A stretch of DNA of 64,000 nt, from positions 1 to 64,000 of the forward strand of contig CANMJA010000024.1 of the NCBI GenBank assembly GCA_947498055.1, read 5' to 3'. The notes under the pieces are model-generated. The model was not told the origin of the DNA, did no database searches, and was given only the letters and a program-made list of their open reading frames with translations. This stretch comes from an uncultured Tenacibaculum sp. Lineage in GTDB: Bacteria; Bacteroidota; Bacteroidia; Flavobacteriales; Flavobacteriaceae. Shown in pieces: positions 54,379-62,685 of the stretch. Each line of letters begins with the position of its first letter. Positions within the stretch are counted from its first letter, which is position 1. The translations under genes and the position numbers were made by a program.

Positions 54379-55779
54379 ATGAAATTGAAAATTAATGATA
54401 TGGAAATAAATTTAAGTGTAATATATAAAAAAGTAATATTAGTTATTTTATTACTTATTGGATTCCAGATCTTTGGGCAACATAAATATATGATAGAGGT
54501 TGATTTTTCAGTAAGAACAAGTTCTCCTTATAGAGCTTGGGGAATTACTTTTTATTATGTTGAAGGTACTACGAATAAAATTATAAGAACGTATTCGTCA
54601 ATAATTCCAACTACTCAGAGAGGAAGTGGTTCATATACCTTTACAACAACAAACCCAATAAGAAACATAAGAATGGATGCATTTGCAGTAGTAAGTCCAA
54701 CTACTACTTGTGACCCAATAGGAGTAGTAAATGCTAATATTCAAAACTTTAGTCCAATAATTCCTTTTAATGGATGTGAATATAATTCTAGCTCGGTAAA
54801 AAATACTTTAAATAGAGCTATAACTGGTCATACTTGTATAACAGGTTCAGTAAGCACATTTAGGTTAATAAAAATTGAAGATTTTGCAAGTATTAATAAT
54901 TATTCAGCTATTAATGATGAAATTAAATCATGTGATTCTAAAAGAATTTTGATGCCTACTAGTTGTAATTATGCATTAGAATATAAAATTCCGAATAATG
55001 CAGATTGGGAAGAATTATTACCGTATCGTAGTAATCCTAGTTTTGTAAATATTTCTAAATCAGATTTTAGAGGACTCTATATAAATCAAAATTTACAAAT
55101 TAGAGTTCGTTATTTACCAAATAAAGGAGAAACAGATAGATCTGCTTATTCAGATATTCTAACTTATAAGATAACAGATTGTTCTCCTCCATTTAGAGGA
55201 TTAATGTCAGAAAATACAAGTTGTAGTTATAAAGAGAATGGTAGTTTTGAATTAAAAGTAGCTAGAGATTTAGATGCAGGTGAAAAATTAGCAATAACAA
55301 TTTACGAAAAAGACACTGGAAATGTACCTTCAGGAGGACAAAATTTAAGCATAACCACATTAACAGCTAATTCAGATGGTACTTTTAGTTACAAATGGCC
55401 AGAAAAATTACCTTCTAATACCTATGAAATTAAATACCAAACAGGAAGTACATCCGAAGATTTAAGTAATTCTTTTGATACTTTAGAAGTAGCAGGAGAA
55501 ATAGATATAAAAAGTCCAAAACCAGTCACTTTTTCTTTAACACAAGCATCCGATAAAACCTGTTTTTCTAGAAATGACGGATATATAGACGTAGAAGCAG
55601 ATGGAGAAAACGGAAGAACATTTTTTTACCAATTATTAAAAGACGGCGTAGTACAGAGAGTTAGCGGACAAGAATGGATTCCTTTTACGAATGCTAAAAC
55701 AACAAGAATAGCAAGGTTAGGAGAGGCTAAATACAGAGTGAAAGTACAAGATTCTGAGAAATGTTTTTTTAGGAGATAA
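54379..55779 (+). CDS. exported protein ending in one SprB repeat (paralogue 2)
   Basis: The protein has 466 aa; an ATG at 54400 is an alternative start. The signal peptide is KVILVILLLIGFQIFGQ. The N-terminal 250 residues (HKYMIEVDFSVRTSSPYRAWGITFYY...) differ from its relatives and carry several cysteines. An Ig-like domain (SCSYKENGSFELKVARDLDAGEKLAITIYEKD) and one C-terminal SprB repeat (TCFSRNDGYIDVEADGENG to KVQDSEKCFFRR) follow. The C-terminal 80 residues are almost identical to those of the next gene. There is no sorting domain. It is separated from the TANFOR/immunity pair by the repeat cluster. Confidence 0.72.
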   Translation: MKLKINDMEINLSVIYKKVILVILLLIGFQIFGQHKYMIEVDFSVRTSSPYRAWGITFYYVEGTTNKIIRTYSSIIPTTQRGSGSYTFTTTNPIRNIRMDAFAVVSPTTTCDPIGVVNANIQNFSPIIPFNGCEYNSSSVKNTLNRAITGHTCITGSVSTFRLIKIEDFASINNYSAINDEIKSCDSKRILMPTSCNYALEYKIPNNADWEELLPYRSNPSFVNISKSDFRGLYINQNLQIRVRYLPNKGETDRSAYSDILTYKITDCSPPFRGLMSENTSCSYKENGSFELKVARDLDAGEKLAITIYEKDTGNVPSGGQNLSITTLTANSDGTFSYKWPEKLPSNTYEIKYQTGSTSEDLSNSFDTLEVAGEIDIKSPKPVTFSLTQASDKTCFSRNDGYIDVEADGENGRTFFYQLLKDGVVQRVSGQEWIPFTNAKTTRIARLGEAKYRVKVQDSEKCFFRR

Positions 55780-55789
55780 AAAATAAAAA

Positions 55790-57049
55790 ATGGGAGTAAA
55801 AAAAATAAAATTATTGATTATTCTTTTTTTAGGAATTTATAATATTAGTTATTCGCAAGGGTATAAGTTTCATGAAATTATAGAGGATAGTTCACTAACA
55901 TGCGGTCAAGGAGATATAGCTGATGGATTACCTCCAGATGCTTTTGATAGAGGAACGCTTTTTATTTCAGGAACAGGAAATTCTCTGAGGGGTGTTTTTA
56001 TTTCTTATGATGATGGTAAAACAGGAACTCTTATATCTCTAACTCCTGAACAATTAATATGTGGGCATACATTTGATCGTCCAGTAGATTTATCAAGTTT
56101 TTGTGAGGATGTTTTTGTAGATTTTGTTAGTATTCGCCCTGACGATAATTTTAAAATAACCTCAGGTTTAGCTCCAGGAGAAGATACAATACCAGTAGTT
56201 AAATTGGATGCAACGCCAGGGTATCATTCTTTAGTTTATAATTGGCAGTATCTAGACTATAAGGATAATGAGTGGAAAAATTTCCCTTCGCAATTTTTAG
56301 GTAATAGTTCTATTGATTTTTCAGTGGTAGATTTGTTTGGAAATAATGCTTCCGAATACACTAACAGACCAATTAATTATAGAATACAGTTATGTAATGG
56401 TTGGAGTCCACCAAACTCTATATTTACATTTACTTTCATTCCAGAATCCCCAGAATTCATAAACGCCATTCCCACACCAACCACTTGTAATTATGACGAA
56501 GATGGAAGTTTTGAATTAATAATAGGAAGAAATATAAATGCAGATGAAAAATTAGCAATAACAATTTATGAAAAAGATACAGGAAATGTGCCATCTGGAG
56601 GGCAAAATTTAAACGTAAGAAGAGCCGATTTAATAACTAATTCAAATGGTACTTTTAGTTATAAGTGGCCATTAGTTCTACCAGCGAATACCTATGAAAT
56701 TAAATACCAAACAGGAAGAACATCCGAAGATTTAAGTAATGTATTTAATAGTTTAGTACCAGTAGGAGAAGTGATTGTTAAAAATTCCAAAGAAGTTACT
56801 TTTTCTTTAACACAAGCATCCGATAAAACCTGTTTTTCTAGAAATGACGGATATATAGATGTAATAGCAGATGGAGAAGACAGACGAACTTTTTTTTACC
56901 AATTATTAAAAGACGGCGTAGTACAGAGAGTTGGCGGACAAGAATGGATTCCTTTTACGAATGCTAAAACAACAAGAATAGAAGGGTTAGGAGAGGCTAA
57001 ATACAGAGTGAAAGTACAAGATTCTGAGAAATGCTTTTTTAGGAGATAA
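55790..57049 (+). CDS. exported protein ending in one SprB repeat (paralogue 3)
   Basis: The protein has 419 aa with signal peptide KLLIILFLGIYNISYSQ. The N-terminal domain resembles the protein at 36645 (LTCGQGDIADG ... LVYNWQYLDYKD against FICGNVPIRPG ... LVYNWQVFITPE). The C-terminal half matches the protein at 54379, including a near-identical SprB repeat ending CFFRR. It is therefore a mosaic of its two relatives. It lies 10 bp after the previous gene and 38 bp before the barrel gene. Confidence 0.72.
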   Translation: MGVKKIKLLIILFLGIYNISYSQGYKFHEIIEDSSLTCGQGDIADGLPPDAFDRGTLFISGTGNSLRGVFISYDDGKTGTLISLTPEQLICGHTFDRPVDLSSFCEDVFVDFVSIRPDDNFKITSGLAPGEDTIPVVKLDATPGYHSLVYNWQYLDYKDNEWKNFPSQFLGNSSIDFSVVDLFGNNASEYTNRPINYRIQLCNGWSPPNSIFTFTFIPESPEFINAIPTPTTCNYDEDGSFELIIGRNINADEKLAITIYEKDTGNVPSGGQNLNVRRADLITNSNGTFSYKWPLVLPANTYEIKYQTGRTSEDLSNVFNSLVPVGEVIVKNSKEVTFSLTQASDKTCFSRNDGYIDVIADGEDRRTFFYQLLKDGVVQRVGGQEWIPFTNAKTTRIEGLGEAKYRVKVQDSEKCFFRR

Positions 57050-57087
57050 AAAATAAGAAAAAGAAAAAAAAAAGGAAAACTTTAGAG

Positions 57088-59463
57088 ATGATTAAAATGA
57101 TGGAGAAAGTACTAAAAGTACTAAGCGTAATAAGTATATTAAATACAGGTTATTTAACAGCACAGCAAATAGATATAGGAAGTATAGGAAGAGGTACCCC
57201 TTTTAAGTTAAGTGGAAACGTAGCAGCAAACTCAGTGTTCTACAATTCGAGTCAAAATGAAGCAAGATCTCCATTTACTTATTTCCTACAAGGTAGTTTA
57301 AACTTTAGTGTATATGAGTTTTCTATACCAGTTAGTTATAGTTTTTCTAATCAAGGAGAAAGTTTAGAATACCAATTACCATTTACATTCAATCGTTTAA
57401 GTTTTCATCCAAAATATAAATGGGTACAAGCGCATATAGGAGATGTAACCATGTCATTTTCTCCCTATACTTTAGCGGGACATCAATTTAGTGGAGGTGG
57501 TGTAGAATTAACACCTAAAGGAGGTTTTACATTTTCTGCCATGTATGGTCGCTTATTAAAAGCAGTAGAAGACGACGAAAATAATAGAACAGAACCTGCT
57601 TTTAAACGTAATGGGTATGGAGCAAAAGTAGGATATCAAGGAGAAAAATATTCCGTAGAATTAATAGGTTTTTATGCAAAAGATGAAATAAATTCTATAC
57701 GTATGATACCAGAAGAAAAACAAGTACTACCCAAAGAAAATTTGGTGCTAAGTATGGCTGGTTCTGTATCGGTTATGGAAGGGTTACAAATTAAAGGAGA
57801 ATACGCTTCTACAGCAATAACGCAAGATTTAAGAGCCGATACATTAGATAATACAGGAGGAGTGGCAGGAATATTATTTGAAAATAGAGGATCTACAGAA
57901 CACTATAATGCTTTTAAAACGGAAATGGAATATACATTTGACAAATATCGTTTTGGAGTAGGATACGAACGAATTGATCCAGGATACCAAACATTAGGTG
58001 GGTATTTTTTTAATAATGATTTTGAAAATATTACTTTAAACGGAACAACCTCTATTTTTCAAAACAAGTTGAATTTATCCTTTAATGTAGGGTATCAAAG
58101 AGATGATTTAGCCAATCAAAAAGAAACAAAAACCAATAGATCTATAGGTAGTATAAATGCAACCTATGCTATGAGTAAAAAAGTAAACATTTCTGGAGGG
58201 TATTCAAACTTTACTACTTTTACTAATAATAGATTAGATCAGTTTGAAAACATCAACGATGATAATTTAATAGACAATCAAAACGAACTATTTGATTTTA
58301 AACAATTATCACAAAACGCAAACTTAAATGTTAGTTATATTATAGAAAATAGTAAAGTAAAAAGGCAAAATTTAAACATCAATTACTCATTAGCAACAGT
58401 AGCTAATGAAGAAGATGGAATTGTTCGTATAGGAGGAGAATCTACATTTCATAACTTTAATACTTCTTATACCATAGGTTTACCTAATAAAAAAATGAAT
58501 ATTACTTCTGCACTTAGTACTACCTATAATACAATAGGAAGAGAAGATTCTTATACATTAGGCCCTACAGTATCAGTAAGTAAAAAGTTTTTAAAAGATA
58601 AGTTAAATACTACTTTTAGTTCTTCCTATAATCAGAGCACAGGTAAAATTAATAATACAAAATCTACTAACTTACGTTTTAATGCTAATTATATTTATAA
58701 AGAAAAGCATAACTTTAATTTAAATGCTATTCAATTATTTAGATCTAGTATTACTCAAAGTTCTCAAGATTTAACCATAACATTTGGTTATAATTATGGA
58801 TTCGATTTATCTGGTAAAAAAGAAAAAAGAAGAAAGAAAATAAAAGAAAAGAACTCTGAAATATCTTATGAAGATTATAAGTTTGAAGGAAGTCCAAGTA
58901 AAATTTCTACAGAAATACTAGCTTTAGAAAATACAAGTGAATTTAAAGAGTTATATAAAATTTCAGAAATAAAAAAGGAATTATCTATAACTAGGAAAGA
59001 AATGATAGATGCTGAATTAAAATCTAAGAAAAATTATAAAGAAAAAGCATTAAAACATTTAAAAAATTTAAACAGAAATCGAAAGTTTTTAGATAGATAT
59101 TATAATTTAAGCTTTATAGCATTAAAAAGATTGTATAGAGATGCAATTAATATAAAGTCAAATATTGACGGAAAATATAGTAGGGCTAAACGAAATTATG
59201 AAGAATCTATAAATAAAGAAGAAAAAATAAAGTATTATAAAAAAATAGAATCTGCATACATTTTGAATAATTTTATTCTGGAAAAATTAGAAAGGATAGA
59301 AGTAGAAGATTTAAAAAAAGAGGAAGGAATATTGTATGAACATAAAAATAAATATTTGAGTACAATATTTAAATTATTAAAAGAAGAAAAAACAGAAAAT
59401 GAAATAAGTATATTTCTACAAATATCATTAACTAAAATTTACCAGAAAAAAAGCAGTATGTAG
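57088..59463 (+). CDS. outer-membrane beta-barrel protein with long helical C-terminal extension
   Basis: The protein has 791 aa (or a few fewer from ATGs at 57097/57100). A signal peptide (KVLSVISILNTGYLTAQQ) is followed by about 560 residues of alternating amphipathic beta strands with frequent Tyr/Phe ends (FQNKLNLSFNVGYQR, VNISGGYSNFTTFT, NFNLNAIQLFRSS), typical of an outer-membrane barrel. The last 210 residues switch abruptly to a Lys/Glu-rich helical region (KKEKRRKKIKEKNSEISYEDY ... LLKEEKTENEISIFLQI), so the protein does not end with a strand and aromatic residue, unusual for a barrel. A transport or anchoring role for the locus products is possible. I do not know the family. Confidence 0.72.
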   Translation: MIKMMEKVLKVLSVISILNTGYLTAQQIDIGSIGRGTPFKLSGNVAANSVFYNSSQNEARSPFTYFLQGSLNFSVYEFSIPVSYSFSNQGESLEYQLPFTFNRLSFHPKYKWVQAHIGDVTMSFSPYTLAGHQFSGGGVELTPKGGFTFSAMYGRLLKAVEDDENNRTEPAFKRNGYGAKVGYQGEKYSVELIGFYAKDEINSIRMIPEEKQVLPKENLVLSMAGSVSVMEGLQIKGEYASTAITQDLRADTLDNTGGVAGILFENRGSTEHYNAFKTEMEYTFDKYRFGVGYERIDPGYQTLGGYFFNNDFENITLNGTTSIFQNKLNLSFNVGYQRDDLANQKETKTNRSIGSINATYAMSKKVNISGGYSNFTTFTNNRLDQFENINDDNLIDNQNELFDFKQLSQNANLNVSYIIENSKVKRQNLNINYSLATVANEEDGIVRIGGESTFHNFNTSYTIGLPNKKMNITSALSTTYNTIGREDSYTLGPTVSVSKKFLKDKLNTTFSSSYNQSTGKINNTKSTNLRFNANYIYKEKHNFNLNAIQLFRSSITQSSQDLTITFGYNYGFDLSGKKEKRRKKIKEKNSEISYEDYKFEGSPSKISTEILALENTSEFKELYKISEIKKELSITRKEMIDAELKSKKNYKEKALKHLKNLNRNRKFLDRYYNLSFIALKRLYRDAINIKSNIDGKYSRAKRNYEESINKEEKIKYYKKIESAYILNNFILEKLERIEVEDLKKEEGILYEHKNKYLSTIFKLLKEEKTENEISIFLQISLTKIYQKKSSM

Positions 59464-59759
59464 TTTAAATATATCCTTCTTATCTATTTTTTTAATTTAA
59501 ACTAAAAAAATAAAAGCTTATCCACATTTTATAAAGTGTCTAAAAACTAGTTTTTGTATTAATAAAACTATTTTTAATTGATTGTGGTTATCGTTGTTTA
59601 TTTTTTTAATAAATAAAATTTATTTTGTTTAACTTTTTAGGTAATTGCTTCTAACAAGAAAAGTTTTTTTTCTTTATTTTATGGGCTTTAGGGGGATTTT
59701 CCTTTTTTTTTAAAGATTAAACAAATTATATTTACAATGTAAAATAGAAAGTATAACAT
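59464..59759. other. AT-rich spacer before the small-RNA candidates
   Basis: No gene, repeat or clear terminator was found in these 296 bp. Many homopolymer T and A runs are present. A GGGGGAT run at 59691-59697 is complementary to the ATCCCCC of the first RNA core downstream. Confidence 0.4.
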
Positions 59760-59837
59760 CTTTTCTTCATCCCCCGATGATTACATATATTATGTAGTTT
59801 AAAATCTTCTGAAAGAAGATTCTTTCAGAAGATTTTT
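59760..59837 (+). ncRNA. candidate structured small RNA, copy 1
   Basis: A 31-bp core (59760-59790) with CTTTTCTTC, CCCCCGATGATTACAT and a small hairpin TACATA-TAT-TATGTA is followed 10 nt later by a strong terminator, stem AAAATCTTCTGAAAG / CTTTCAGAAGATTTTT (59801-59837). The same layout recurs at 59919-59992. There is no open frame. The transcript start is unknown, and TATATTTA near 59728 is only a weak -7 match. Confidence 0.5.
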
Positions 59838-59918
59838 ATTTAAAAGATTCTATCTCTTTTACAAATTTATAAAAGATTAAAATTCGTTAATATAAATTAA
59901 AATTATAGTAATAAATAC

Positions 59919-59992
59919 CTTTTCTTCGTCCCCCGATGATTACATCTATGATGGTGTATTTTTAAACCTTCTAAAAGTTTTTTAGAAGGTTT
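59919..59992 (+). ncRNA. candidate structured small RNA, copy 2
   Basis: The 31-bp core (59919-59949) is identical to copy 1 at 29 of 31 positions. One difference changes the small hairpin from CATA/TATG to CATC/GATG, a compensatory pair. A terminator stem AAACCTTCTAAAA / TTTTAGAAGGTTT (59964-59992) with unrelated sequence follows. Conserved core plus divergent terminator suggests selection on the RNA. Confidence 0.5.
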
Positions 59993-60026
59993 TAAATTTT
60001 AAAAAACTAATTATTTTTACTATTCA

Positions 60027-60056
60027 GGCAACCTTTTTACAAAATATAGAGTCTAT
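60027..60056 (+). promoter_or_regulatory. possible promoter of ECF cassette 3
   Basis: GGCAAC (60027-60032), 18 nt, GTCTAT (60051-60056) partly matches the ECF-type promoters of cassettes 1 and 2. A housekeeping-type -7 TATATTTG overlaps at 60056-60063. Either or both could be used. Confidence 0.35.
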
Positions 60057-60091
60057 ATATTTGTAAGAACGATAAAATAATATCTCTTAGG

Positions 60092-60652
60092 TTGAAAATT
60101 ATATCATTAAATAGAAAACAACAATTTCCATTAAAGAAAGCTTTAAAAGGTGATAGAGAATCACAAAAGCTAATTTTTGATGCATTTTCACCAAAAATGT
60201 TAGGAGTATGTAGAAAGTATGTAAAAGATATTCATCATGCAGAAGATTTAATGCTTCAAGGTTTTCTGAAGGTTTTTATAAACTTACATAAATTTAAAAA
60301 CGAAGGAAGTTTAGAAGGTTGGATACGAAGAATAATGGTAAATACCTGTGTATCCTATCTTCGAAAAACAAAAAAAATGGAATATGTAAATGAAGAATAT
60401 GATTTTAGTGAACATAGTACTTATAATTATGAAAACACATCAGTAGAAGATATTCAACGTTTAATAGATACATTACCTAAAGGATATAAACTAGTTTTCA
60501 ATTTATATGCAATTGAAGGATATAAACATATAGAAATAGCAAAAAAACTTTCTATTTCTGTTAGTACTTCAAAATCACAGTTGTTTAAAGCACGTAAATG
60601 GTTACAAACTAATTATATTAAAATGAATAAAATTAGAAATGGCAGCGAATAA
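60092..60652 (+). CDS. ECF-type RNA polymerase sigma factor (cassette 3)
   Basis: The protein has 186 aa from a TTG start; no ATG occurs before region 2, and the TTG gives the normal N-terminus. Region 2 shows HHAEDLMLQGFLKVF and LEGWIRRIMVNTCVSYLRK; region 4 shows EGYKHIEIAKKLSISVSTSKSQLFKARKWLQ. It is more distant from the other two sigma factors than they are from each other. It overlaps the next gene by 14 bp. Confidence 0.92.
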   Translation: MKIISLNRKQQFPLKKALKGDRESQKLIFDAFSPKMLGVCRKYVKDIHHAEDLMLQGFLKVFINLHKFKNEGSLEGWIRRIMVNTCVSYLRKTKKMEYVNEEYDFSEHSTYNYENTSVEDIQRLIDTLPKGYKLVFNLYAIEGYKHIEIAKKLSISVSTSKSQLFKARKWLQTNYIKMNKIRNGSE

Positions 60653-61382
60653 TTTAGATAAAAATATAATAGAAGCTCTTAGAGATAGAGAAATAACACC
60701 TTCTAATTCTGCATGGGAAAGATTAAAGATTAAGTTAGATGAAGAGGAAAGCAATAAGAAAAAGAAGTATATATCATATGGAGCATATGTTGCAACTTTA
60801 GCATTAATAATAACGATTTCTATTACTCAATTTTCAAAAGAAAAAAGAGAGAAAGTGAGTCATTTGGTAATTAATGTAGAGAAAGAGTTTATCGCAACAC
60901 CAAATGACTTAGAAGACAAAATAATTATTACAGAAGTTCAAAAAAACAATATTGGAAACAAAGGAAATAATAAGAAAAAAATATACACAGTAAAAAATAA
61001 AGATTTAATTACTTCAGAAGAAAGAAATAAAGACCTTAAGCAAGTTGAAATTTCTATTTCTTTATTAAAAAAGGACACTTTGTTAAAGAGTAAAAAAAAT
61101 AAAAAGAGAATTCAAATTAATCCCAATGATTTATTGTACGCTGTAACGCATACACCAGAAGAAGTTAAAAAATATTATGCGAAGTATCATATTAATAGAA
61201 ATGTAATTATAGATACATTAAAATCACAGTTAAAAAAATCAAACTTAAAAGTCGATCCAGCAGCTGTTTTGGCAGAAGTTGAAAGCCGAATAGAAGAAGA
61301 TGATTTTAAAGAAAATTTTATAGATAAATTTAAATCTAAACTCTCAGAAGTGCTAGTTGCAATCTCTGATAAAAATGACTAA
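60639..61382 (+). CDS. putative anti-sigma factor (cassette 3)
   Basis: The protein has 247 aa. The cytoplasmic N-terminus (DKNIIEALRDREITPSNSAWERLKIKLDEEE) has a P-x-x-x-W-x-x-L pattern often seen in Bacteroidetes anti-sigma-like proteins. It is followed by one membrane span (YGAYVATLALIITISITQF) and a long, Lys-rich periplasmic region with helical ends. It overlaps the sigma gene. Function is inferred from order and topology; there is no zinc motif. Confidence 0.68.
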   Translation: MAANNLDKNIIEALRDREITPSNSAWERLKIKLDEEESNKKKKYISYGAYVATLALIITISITQFSKEKREKVSHLVINVEKEFIATPNDLEDKIIITEVQKNNIGNKGNNKKKIYTVKNKDLITSEERNKDLKQVEISISLLKKDTLLKSKKNKKRIQINPNDLLYAVTHTPEEVKKYYAKYHINRNVIIDTLKSQLKKSNLKVDPAAVLAEVESRIEEDDFKENFIDKFKSKLSEVLVAISDKND

Positions 61383-61455
61383 AAAGTACTTTTATAATTA
61401 TCGATAATTAAACTATCCAAATTTACATTTACGTTTAATTTAAAAATTTAAAAAA

Positions 61456-62523
61456 ATGAAAAGAATACTATTTGTATTAGTGTTTCTATACACTACCTAT
61501 GTCCAATCTCAAGAGAAGTTTTTTGAAGAAGAAGTGAAAAAAATAGCTAAAAAGATTGAAGAAATTACACAAAAAGAAAAAGATTCTTTAAAAGAAAAAG
61601 TAATAGCAATTAATAAAAAATTAGAAGATAGAGAAATAACAATTGAAGAAGCTAAAAAGTTAAAAGCGGCAGCAGCAGCACTTCATGCTTTAAATATAGA
61701 AAATGGAGTTGCTTTAGAAGAAAGAAAATTACAACAATTAGTACAAGATAAAACGAATGGAAAGATTGCTAGTAATGATGAAGATAACTACGTTTTTAAT
61801 TTACAAATTTTCGATAAAGATTTTGGAATTATCAATAAAACATCTAGAAAAAAAAGAAAGAAAAGGAAACGAAAAACGAATAAAAGAACAACAACGCAAC
61901 TTGTAATGGCTTTTGGAGTAAATAATGTATTAACAAATAATGATTTAGGTTCTTTAGAAAACTCGAATTATAAGTTTTGGCAATCTAGATCTTATGAGCT
62001 AGGTTTTACCTGGAAAACTCGTTTATCTAAAGAAGCATCTATGGCATATTTTAAGTATGGTTTTTCTTTTTTATGGAATAATTTAAGAACAAAAAACAAT
62101 CAATTACACATCTTAAATGGAGATAATACAGATTTAGCAACTTTTAACGAACAGCTTACAGAGAGTAGACTACGACATGTTCAAATGCTGTTTCCAATGC
62201 ATTTAGAGTTAGATTTTTCTAAAAATAAAAAATATGAAGATGGTTTTGTAAGAGATAGAAGACATAAATCTTTTCGTATAGGGTTAGGAGGTTTCTTTGG
62301 TTTAAAATTAGGAACTAGGCAATATTTAGAATATACAAATTCTAACAATGTAACTATAGAAGAAGTACAAAAAAATCCATTCAATACAAGTATTTTTAAT
62401 TACGGATTAAGTACCTATTTTGCATATAAAAGCTATGGTGTGTTTTTAAAATACGATTTAAACCCTTTATTTAAAAACACTAATATTCGTAATATATCAT
62501 TAGGATTACGATTGGATTTATAA
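61456..62523 (+). CDS. exported coiled-coil plus outer-membrane beta-barrel protein
   Basis: The protein has 355 aa with signal peptide RILFVLVFLYTTYVQSQ. Residues 20-110 form a highly charged helix suggestive of a coiled coil (FEEEVKKIAKKIEEITQKEKDSLKEK). A basic run (SRKKRKKRKRKTNKR) leads to a beta-rich C-terminal barrel domain (LVMAFGVNNVLTNND ... NISLGLRLDL), resembling PorT/OmpA-like small outer-membrane barrels. It is third in the ECF cassette, as with the surface proteins of cassettes 1 and 2, and is probably the regulated output. Confidence 0.72.
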   Translation: MKRILFVLVFLYTTYVQSQEKFFEEEVKKIAKKIEEITQKEKDSLKEKVIAINKKLEDREITIEEAKKLKAAAAALHALNIENGVALEERKLQQLVQDKTNGKIASNDEDNYVFNLQIFDKDFGIINKTSRKKRKKRKRKTNKRTTTQLVMAFGVNNVLTNNDLGSLENSNYKFWQSRSYELGFTWKTRLSKEASMAYFKYGFSFLWNNLRTKNNQLHILNGDNTDLATFNEQLTESRLRHVQMLFPMHLELDFSKNKKYEDGFVRDRRHKSFRIGLGGFFGLKLGTRQYLEYTNSNNVTIEEVQKNPFNTSIFNYGLSTYFAYKSYGVFLKYDLNPLFKNTNIRNISLGLRLDL

Positions 62524-62647
62524 GTAGTGATTATAGATTTTAAGACTAAATTATTTCGCATTTTAGTGTACATTCCTTATAAAAAAGTCAAAGAGATCAA
62601 AACCTTTGAAGTTGCTAGGTGAAATTTTATTTTGAAAACAGAATAAT

Positions 62648-62685
62648 AAAAGAGTGTGTAAACTTAGTCTTTTATACGCTCTTTT
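62648..62685. terminator. bidirectional terminator overlapping the desaturase-like gene end
   Basis: AAAAGAGTGTGTAAA and TTTATACGCTCTTTT form a 15-bp stem with two wobble pairs around a short loop. The right arm is part of the last codons of the reverse-strand gene ending at 62664. Confidence 0.65.
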
